Source: Desulfobulbus sp. (lineage in GTDB: Bacteria; Desulfobacterota; Desulfobulbia; Desulfobulbales; Desulfobulbaceae). Taken from it: 6,001 nt of DNA. This document shows, one piece after another, positions 1 through 4,267 of the stretch (position 1 is its first letter; every line of letters begins with the position of its first letter). The translations under genes and the position numbers were made by a program. Under the pieces are notes generated by a model. It made no database searches, was not told the origin of the DNA, and saw nothing but the letters and a program-made list of their open reading frames with translations. Location: contig JAUVLX010000226.1 of NCBI GenBank assembly GCA_030600525.1, positions 1 through 6,001 on the forward strand, in the 5' to 3' direction.

Positions 1-1
1 A

Positions 2-469
2 TCAGAACTGGTGGCACGAACCAATGATGCATTCAGCAAGGTTGCGGAAAGCTCTTCCAAGGTAGGAGAACTTATTGCTGAAGTTACTGCAGCATCGAAT
101 GAACAGTCTCAGGGTATTGAGCAGACAAACACCGCCGTAGCCGAGATGGACAAGGTAACCCAGCAGAACGCAGCAAATGCTGAAGAATCCGCATCTGCCT
201 CTGAAGAACTGAGCGCACAGGCAGAGCAGATGATGGGGGTTGTAGGAGAACTGTCGGCCCTGGTTGGCGGAAGCGGGACTGGGACTGTAAGCAGGCAACA
301 GACATTAAACAGGGGTCATAAGATAAAACCCCAAAAAACTCTTCCAGTTTTTGCGAAAAAAGCCGGAGTCCCGGCACTTCGCAAAACAAAACCACAGATC
401 AGCCAGGGTGCGGAAGTAAGTCCTGAACAGGTAATCCCTTTAGATGAGGAGGATTTTAAGGATTTCTAG
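2..469 (+). CDS. Methyl-accepting chemotaxis protein, C-terminal part (MCP-A; 5' end outside window)
   Basis: This is the last 155 codons of a chemoreceptor; the frame is open at the left edge (SELVARTNDAF...) and ends at TAG 467-469. A GTG at 11 is an internal Val codon, not a start. The visible part is the descending half of the cytoplasmic coiled coil, after the hairpin tip, including a Glu/Ala-rich adaptation region (NAEESASASEELSAQ). A Gly/Pro/Lys-rich tail of about 70 residues follows, ending in DEEDFKDF. The family binds CheA/CheW at the tip and is methylated by CheR on the helices. The last five residues, DFKDF, fit the x-[HFYW]-x-x-[HFYW] CheR-docking pentapeptide. The stretch is collinear without gaps with the 3' end of MCP-B (3483-3951), and its first 49 bases equal the last 49 of the window. 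The sensor type cannot be known from here. Confidence 0.93.
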   Translation, partial: SELVARTNDAFSKVAESSSKVGELIAEVTAASNEQSQGIEQTNTAVAEMDKVTQQNAANAEESASASEELSAQAEQMMGVVGELSALVGGSGTGTVSRQQTLNRGHKIKPQKTLPVFAKKAGVPALRKTKPQISQGAEVSPEQVIPLDEEDFKDF

Positions 470-541
470 CCGGCAGGGCATAGTCGAGCATGGAAATGGT
501 TACTGGTTGCTCGTTACCGGTTGATTCGTAATGACAAATGA
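470..541. other. Spacer homologous to the one after MCP-B
   Basis: This non-coding stretch has GGCATAGTCGAG, GGAAATGGTT and CTGGTTGCTCGTTAC blocks that recur in the same order after MCP-B (from 3955), where they are split by a repeat element, and continue through TTGATTCG and TAATGAC as found just upstream of MCP-C (4199-4226). It is degenerate, with short TGGTTRC-type tandem motifs. TTGCTCG at 507-513 matches the place where the 3999-4183 element is inserted in the other copy, so it reads as the empty site. No terminator hairpin with a T-tract was found. Confidence 0.7.
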
Positions 542-551
542 GGCTACCAAC
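542..551. repeat. Lone terminal inverted-repeat end (GGCTACCAAC) of the MITE-like family
   Basis: The ten bases GGCTACCAAC are identical to both ends of the 125-bp element at 1258-1382 and to the right end (reverse complement) of the element at 3999-4183. No element body follows: Cache-gene homology starts at the last base of the motif. It is read as a scar left at a deletion junction. Ten bases alone could match by chance, but their position exactly at the breakpoint argues against that. Confidence 0.55.
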
Positions 552-665
552 TCTTGTCGTGGATGATATTAAAAAATTTGTCGGCGGAACCTGCACCGTT
601 TTTCAGCGTATGAATGAGTCTGGTGACATGCTGAGAGTTTCCACCAATGTCATGAAAAAAGATGG
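551..665 (+). pseudogene. Fragment of a Cache-domain chemoreceptor gene (residues 137-174 equivalent of MCP-C)
   Basis: These 115 bases match 4674-4788 of MCP-C with five differences (at 570, 597, 609, 621 and 624). All five fall on third codon positions and are synonymous (Ile, Thr, Arg, Ser, Gly). The encoded piece starts LVVDDIKKFVGGTCTVFQRM and ends at TNVMKKDG, a core part of a Cache_3-Cache_2-type sensor. Homology begins and stops abruptly, so the rest of the gene (start, TM segments, signalling domain) is missing. An ATG at 538 happens to open a 51-codon frame through the fragment to TGA 691-693, but it has no Shine-Dalgarno sequence. It is best seen as the stub of a formerly functional paralogue of MCP-C, deleted recently enough that no missense change has accumulated. 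Confidence 0.85.
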
Positions 666-741
666 AATAACAGATAGATATAAGAATCGCTGACAACTAA
701 AAATTAAATTCTATCCGAGAAGGGGTGGAAAAAAATTAACC
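666..741. other. Short AT-rich leader region before the porin pseudogene
   Basis: This stretch lies between the end of the Cache fragment and the porin ribosome binding site. It shares no homology with the other spacers in the window and contains only an AT-rich segment. It presumably held the porin promoter or leader, but no convincing -35/-10 pair can be picked out. Confidence 0.35.
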
Positions 742-746
742 GGAGG
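742..746 (+). promoter_or_regulatory. Ribosome binding site of the porin pseudogene
   Basis: GGAGG lies six bases before the ATG at 753. It fixes the original start and shows that the 5' end of the decayed gene is intact. Confidence 0.75.
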
Positions 747-1249
747 AAACAGATGAAAAGATTACACTTAAGTTTATTACTTTGTTTGAGTTTTGTGCTT
801 TTGGCTGGGATCCAGGCCAGTGGAGGTGACCTGTCGGATATCCTGAAGCAAAAAGGAATTATTACCGAGGAAGAGGCAAGAGAAGCAAACGAAAATAAGG
901 TGAAAGATGAAAGGAAACACTTTTAAATTTTTAGAAACAATAGATTTCAAAGGGGATCTGAGGCTCCGCCATGATACCCAATGGAGGGATGAGGGGGATG
1001 ACAAAACTGGTCTGGGATCCTGATGTCAATCCTGAAGGAATTTCCGAAAGCCTTAATTTTGACATTTCAGACAGTATCAGCATCTTTTCCAATCTGGGCC
1101 AGTGGTTTATTGAGGAATTAAAGATAAAGGACAGCGATAGAGATCCGACCCTTCTTGTGTTTCAATTAGGCACTCAGATCAAACCATCCAAAAAGATTAA
1201 ATTTGAGTTAGCAGGCACCTATTACGATTTTAAAAACCTGGATGAACTT

Positions 1250-1257
1250 AAATGGGG
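1250..1257. repeat. Target site duplication, left copy (AAATGGGG)
   Basis: This is the left copy of the 8-bp direct repeat flanking the inserted element; the other copy is 1383-1390. Removing one copy plus the element rejoins the porin frame as DELKWGKDVLGD. Confidence 0.88.
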
Positions 1258-1382
1258 GGCTACCAACTTAAAGCGGGACACTTTTCGCCATTTTTGTTCT
1301 ATAGCAATTCCAAAATCAAGCGAAATCTAAGGAGTTGCTAACTAATTGAATTTACGGGCTGTCCCGCCTTACGTTGGTAGCC
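1258..1382. mobile_element. 125-bp MITE-like element inserted in the porin gene
   Basis: The element begins GGCTACCAAC and ends GTTGGTAGCC. The inverted repeat extends to about 23 bp with two mismatches, including GCGGGACA inside both ends. It is flanked by a perfect 8-bp duplication (AAATGGGG at 1250-1257 and 1383-1390). It has no meaningful coding capacity, so it must have been moved by a transposase supplied elsewhere. It introduces a stop (TAA 1328-1330) in the porin frame. A related copy, in the opposite orientation, is at 3999-4183; they share the end sequences, GTAAATTCAAT and a block resembling CTATAG-CAAAAATG-CG-AAAGTGTCC. An 8-bp duplication is known for several IS families (for example IS1595, ISL3, IS66, IS256), so the parent transposase cannot be named from this alone. 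Confidence 0.88.
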
Positions 1383-1390
1383 AAATGGGG
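1383..1390. repeat. Target site duplication, right copy (AAATGGGG)
   Basis: This is a perfect direct repeat of 1250-1257, directly adjoining the right end of the 125-bp element. Confidence 0.88.
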
Positions 1391-2038
1391 CAAAGACGTG
1401 CTGGGTGACACAACCGAATTTTTAGGATACAACCACAAACACGGCCAGCAGATGATTTTTGACAATGACAAGAAACTTCTCAATGAATTCCAATGCTGGG
1501 AGCTGGCGGCAAAAGTTAAAATAAAAGATGTCCTGCCTGTGCCGTTTTCCATATTCGGAAACTACATTATAAATAAAGGTGCTGATATTGATGAACTTTA
1601 GCGGACGGCGAGTTTGATGTGGACGTGGATGGAGATGGCACCAAGGATATAACAGATACTGACCCTGCAAAGCTGAAGAAATATTCGGGTGATGATCGTT
1701 ACACAGGCTGGCTTATAGGTTTATCTGTTGGGAACAAAAAGAAAAAAGGAGATTTTTACGCAAAATATCATTACCAGGAGTTGGAAGATTACGCTTTTCC
1801 GGCTGTGTTCGTTGACTCCGACTTCCACGGCGGCGGAACCAATAACAAGGGACATTATATTCATGGCAGATATTTTCTTGCCGATAATATTCAGGCCAGA
1901 GCCACTGGTTTTTTTACCAAACGTGACGATGAAAGCAAGGATGGGAAAAAGGACGAGGATCGCGTGCAGTTGGACATAGTAATTGGCTTTTAGGCAAACA
2001 AACAGCCATGCTAACAATAAACTAAGCAAAAAAATTAT

Positions 2039-2042
2039 GGGG
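2039..2042 (+). promoter_or_regulatory. Weak ribosome binding site of MCP-B
   Basis: GGGG (in ATGGGGATT) lies seven bases before ATG 2050 and is the only purine-rich candidate. It is weaker than the AAGGAG of MCP-C. The 56-bp gap to the porin stop holds no hairpin, so MCP-B may once have been co-transcribed with the porin. Confidence 0.45.
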
Positions 2043-2049
2043 ATTAAAA

Positions 2050-3951
2050 ATGAAACAGATGACAATAGGCAAGAAACTCTACTTTTCTTTTGCTGCCCTT
2101 GTATGTTTAATGATCATCATCGGAGGCCTTTCAATTTACCGGTTAACGGGAATCACGGATAGTTTCGTCGAGACGATCGAGGTTTACGGTGAAATAGGCA
2201 ATGATGCTACGGAAATTAAAGTGGCCCTTCTTACGGCCCGGAGACACGAGAAGGACTTCATCGCCCGCCATGACAAGAAGTATACGGAGCGCATGGATAA
2301 GACGCTAAGGGAGCTAGAGAGATTGGCAAAGAACGTCTCTACAAATGCAAAAAAGGTCAATTTTCATATTGCTGTATCCGAAACCGGGAGCATTTTGAAA
2401 GTAACCACGTCTTATGAGACCGCCTTTGGTAACGTGGTTAACTTGATTCATGCTCAAGGAGATAAGGATACGGGTATCCGGGGCAATTTACGCAAGTATG
2501 CCCACGAGATGGAGGCGGCCATTAAGAAAAGCGGATCAGACCCATTGATGGTGCGATATCTGCTTTTGCGCCGCCACGAGAAGGATTTCATTATGCGGCA
2601 TGACGTTAAGTACATCGCCAAGGCACACAACGTCTTGAGTGACATAGAAACCATTCTGCATGAGACCCAGACAGAACAGATTTTGGGGAATACGATCAAA
2701 ACCAGCGCCCAGTCATATGTTAAGACCCTTGAAAAATTATCTGAAAATATTGTTTCCATAGAAAAGCAGTATCCTCTCATGCGTAAGGCGGCCCATGATA
2801 TTGAGGTGGTAGTGAATAAGTTGAACAAGGAAGTCCATGAGATTATCTCTGAGAAAAAAGCCACGGTTATGGATCAAAAGGCAAGCACCATAACGTTGCT
2901 TTACGTTATTGGGGGTTTGGCCGTGATATTGGGTCTTTTCCTTTCTATCTTTTCTGTGAGATCGATTACCAAACCCGTCAATCGCATTATCGAAGGGCTG
3001 AACGAAGGCGCGGGCCAGGTAGCCTCGGCCTCTGGCCAGGTCTCATCGGCAAGTCAGTCTCTTGCCGAAGGATCATCCGAGCAGGCAGCCTCAATCGAAG
3101 AGACATCATCATCCCTCGAAGAGATGTCTTCCATGACCAAACAGAATGCAGATAATGCGGTTCAGGCGGACAGTCTTATGAAAGAGACCAGCCGTGTGGT
3201 GTCAGATGCCAACTCTTCCATGGTCGAACTTACCACATCCATGGAAGAGATTTCAAAAGCCAGCGATGAAACTCAGAAGGTTGTAAAGACAATCGATGAG
3301 ATTGCATTCCAGACCAATCTGTTAGCATTAAATGCAGCAGTAGAGGCAGCCCGTGCAGGCGAGGCAGGAGCAGGCTTTGCAGTAGTGGCGGAAGAGGTCA
3401 GAAATCTGGCGCTCCGCTCTGCCGATGCAGCCAAAAATACGGCTGAGCTGATAGATGGAACGGTAAAAAAGATCAAAAGCGGATCAGAGCTGGTGGCGCG
3501 AACCAATGATGCATTCAGCAAGGTTGCGGAAAGCTCTTCCAAAATAGGAGAACTGGTTTCCGAGATCGCTGCAGCATCAAATGAACAGGCCCAGGGTATT
3601 GAGCAGACAAACACCGCTGTGGCAGAGATGGACAAGGTAACCCAGCAGAACGCAGCCAATGCTGAAGAAACCGCATCCGCGTCTGAAGAGCTGAGCGCAC
3701 AGGCAGAACTGATGATGGGGATTGTAGGAGAACTGTCAGCCATGGTTGGCGGAAGCGGGACCGGGACTGTAAACAGGCAACAGACATTAAGCAGAGAGCA
3801 TAAGATAAAACCCCAAAAAGCTCTTCCAGTTTTTGCGGAAAAAGCCGGAGCCCCGGCAGTTCGCAAAACAAAACCGGAGATCAGCCAGGGCGGAGAAGTG
3901 AGGCCAGATCAGGTAATTCCTTTAGATGAGGAGGATTTTAAGGGTTTCTAA
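2050..3951 (+). CDS. Methyl-accepting chemotaxis protein with HBM-like sensor (MCP-B), 633 aa
   Basis: This is an intact inner-membrane chemoreceptor. TM1 spans about residues 10-29 and TM2 about 281-303. Between them is an all-helical periplasmic domain of about 250 residues with the motif RRHEKDFIxRHDxKY twice (residues 64-78 and 174-188), as in helical bimodular (HBM) sensors such as Pseudomonas McpS, which bind organic acids. The ligand here is not known. After TM2 there is only a short ITKPVNRIIEGLNEG stretch, not a full HAMP domain, before the signalling helices (from about 319). The hairpin tip is canonical (residues 417-451, FQTNLLALNAAVEAARAGE...GFAVVAEEVR) and should contact CheA/CheW. 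A tail of about 67 residues after GGSGTG (567 on) is Pro/Lys-rich and ends in DFKGF, fitting the CheR-docking pentapeptide pattern. ATG 2050 is chosen because MKQMTIGKKLYFSF gives a proper positively charged N-terminus before TM1. It lies upstream of MCP-C in the same direction. Confidence 0.95.
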   Translation: MKQMTIGKKLYFSFAALVCLMIIIGGLSIYRLTGITDSFVETIEVYGEIGNDATEIKVALLTARRHEKDFIARHDKKYTERMDKTLRELERLAKNVSTNAKKVNFHIAVSETGSILKVTTSYETAFGNVVNLIHAQGDKDTGIRGNLRKYAHEMEAAIKKSGSDPLMVRYLLLRRHEKDFIMRHDVKYIAKAHNVLSDIETILHETQTEQILGNTIKTSAQSYVKTLEKLSENIVSIEKQYPLMRKAAHDIEVVVNKLNKEVHEIISEKKATVMDQKASTITLLYVIGGLAVILGLFLSIFSVRSITKPVNRIIEGLNEGAGQVASASGQVSSASQSLAEGSSEQAASIEETSSSLEEMSSMTKQNADNAVQADSLMKETSRVVSDANSSMVELTTSMEEISKASDETQKVVKTIDEIAFQTNLLALNAAVEAARAGEAGAGFAVVAEEVRNLALRSADAAKNTAELIDGTVKKIKSGSELVARTNDAFSKVAESSSKIGELVSEIAAASNEQAQGIEQTNTAVAEMDKVTQQNAANAEETASASEELSAQAELMMGIVGELSAMVGGSGTGTVNRQQTLSREHKIKPQKALPVFAEKAGAPAVRKTKPEISQGGEVRPDQVIPLDEEDFKGF

Positions 3952-3998
3952 CAAGGCATAGTCGAGTAGGGAAATGGTTGCTGGTTGCTTATTGCTCG
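3952..3998. other. Spacer after MCP-B, homologous to that after MCP-A
   Basis: GGCATAGTCGAG, GGAAATGGTT and CTGGTTGCT repeat the order seen at 475-511. The stretch ends with ATTGCTCG (3991-3998), which looks like the left target duplication of the next element. ATTGCT and AGCAAT (3991-3996/4003-4008) can pair but no T-tract follows, so I do not call a terminator. Confidence 0.6.
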
Positions 3999-4029
3999 GG
4001 ATAGCAATGTAAGGCGGGACATCTGCTTT

Positions 4030-4066
4030 GGTGGATTCGTCGCTTACGCTCTTTAATCCACCCTAC
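4030..4066 (-). repeat. Palindromic repeat, copy 1 (GGTGGATT...AATCCACC + CTAC)
   Basis: GGTGGATT (4030-4037) pairs with AATCCACC (4055-4062) around a 17-base loop, and CCTAC follows. It is the inverse orientation of the unit at 4091-4120 and differs inside the loop. The GTAGGGTGGATT type resembles a short dispersed palindrome common in many bacterial genomes (from memory). Confidence 0.75.
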
Positions 4067-4090
4067 GATTCAGACTACCAACGTAAGTTT

Positions 4091-4120
4091 GTAGGGTGGA
4101 TTAAGCGAAGCGAATCCACC
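4091..4120 (+). repeat. Palindromic repeat, copy 2 (GTAG + GGTGGATT...AATCCACC)
   Basis: GTAG leads into GGTGGATT (4095-4102), a 10-base AAGCGAAGCG loop and AATCCACC (4113-4120). It is oriented opposite to copy 1 at 4030-4066, so the two together could also form one long hairpin enclosing the internal CTACCAACGTAAG. Confidence 0.8.
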
Positions 4121-4183
4121 GAAAACTGTAAATTCAATCAGCCATAGAGCCAAAATGTCGGAAAGTGTCCTAAGTTGGTAGCC

Positions 4184-4253
4184 GTCGCTCGTTACTGATT
4201 GATTCGTTGATTGGTTAACTAATGACCACTCAACTATTCGACTACTCAATACT
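4184..4253. other. Leader of MCP-C, shared in part with the spacer after MCP-A
   Basis: The stretch from CTCGTTAC through TTGATTCG to TAATGAC (4187-4226) resembles 511-535. From there to the ribosome binding site the sequence is unique in the window. No convincing sigma-70 or sigma-54/28 promoter could be assigned. Confidence 0.45.
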
Positions 4254-4260
4254 AAGGAGA
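4254..4260 (+). promoter_or_regulatory. Ribosome binding site of MCP-C (AAGGAGA)
   Basis: This is a near-consensus Shine-Dalgarno sequence with seven bases between it and ATG 4268. It settles the start of the open-ended MCP-C gene. Confidence 0.85.
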
Positions 4261-4267
4261 AATTGCT

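Larger units (their letters stand above)
753..1993 (+). pseudogene. Broken outer-membrane porin gene (putative porin, Porin_5-like)
   Basis: The original product was a secreted beta-barrel porin. From ATG 753 the sequence encodes a signal peptide (MKRLHLSLLLCLSFVLLAG, likely cleavage after IQA) and the ILKQKGIITEEEA segment typical of the family. Further on come FKGDLRLRHDT, LVWDPDVNPEG, several alternating amphipathic strands and a final strand ending in aromatic F (QLDIVIGF, TAG 1991-1993). The frame is broken four times: an extra T in the run at 921-924; an internal deletion near 1003-1010, where DEGDDKT in one frame runs straight into LVWDPDVNPEG in another; a 125-bp element at 1258-1382; and a missing T near 1596-1600. 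The remaining coding content is about 370 residues, shorter than I expect for the family (about 450), consistent with the deletion. No intact porin can be made. The T-run shifts could be sequencing errors, but the deletion and the insertion cannot. The family name is from memory of the motifs. Confidence 0.85.
3999..4183. mobile_element. Degenerate, composite MITE-like element (about 185 bp), second copy of the family
   Basis: The right end is GTTGGTAGCC (4174-4183). The left end at 3999-4021 matches the inverted repeat of the 125-bp element at 20 of 23 positions, with GTAAGGCGGGACA fully conserved. Candidate target copies ATTGCTCG (3991-3998) and GTCGCTCG (4184-4191) agree at 6 of 8. A second internal end, CTACCAACGTAAG, lies at 4075-4087, and a palindromic repeat follows each end copy, so the element is nested or partly duplicated. 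The body near the right end (CATAGAGCCAAAATG...AAAGTGTCC) aligns with the reverse complement of 1258-1382, with a 5-bp gap close to the end. It sits 84 bp before MCP-C and could affect its expression, but no promoter is evident. Confidence 0.75.

Noticed and set aside
84..395. Minus-strand frames over MCP-A
   Set aside because: They are mirror frames of a well-supported coding region, with the same antisense pattern seen opposite MCP-B and no start signals.
538..693. 51-codon frame from ATG 538 through the Cache fragment
   Set aside because: No Shine-Dalgarno sequence; the ATG lies in junction DNA and the last ten codons are unrelated sequence. It is a remnant rather than a new small gene, though expression was not excluded.
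971..1330. 119-codon frame as a separate gene
   Set aside because: The first residues come from out-of-frame porin sequence and the last ones from the inserted element; only the middle is porin. The same applies to 1374-1601 and 1619-1993, which are later parts of the same pseudogene.
3273..3866. Long minus-strand open frame of 197 codons opposite MCP-B (and a similar one at 5632-5991 opposite MCP-C)
   Set aside because: It recurs opposite the same signalling-module DNA in both genes, has a Ser/Ala-rich low-complexity product and no ribosome binding site; it is a by-product of the MCP codon pattern.
3991..4008. Hairpin ATTGCT...AGCAAT as terminator of MCP-B
   Set aside because: Only a 6-bp stem of low GC, no T-run after it, and it straddles the border of the inserted element.
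4030..4120. CRISPR-like pair of repeats
   Set aside because: Only two units, in opposite orientation, palindromic and of unequal loop; no regular spacers.
4175..4203. Possible outward promoter (TTGGTA - 17 bases - ATTGAT) from the element toward MCP-C
   Set aside because: Both boxes match the sigma-70 consensus poorly; too weak to annotate.
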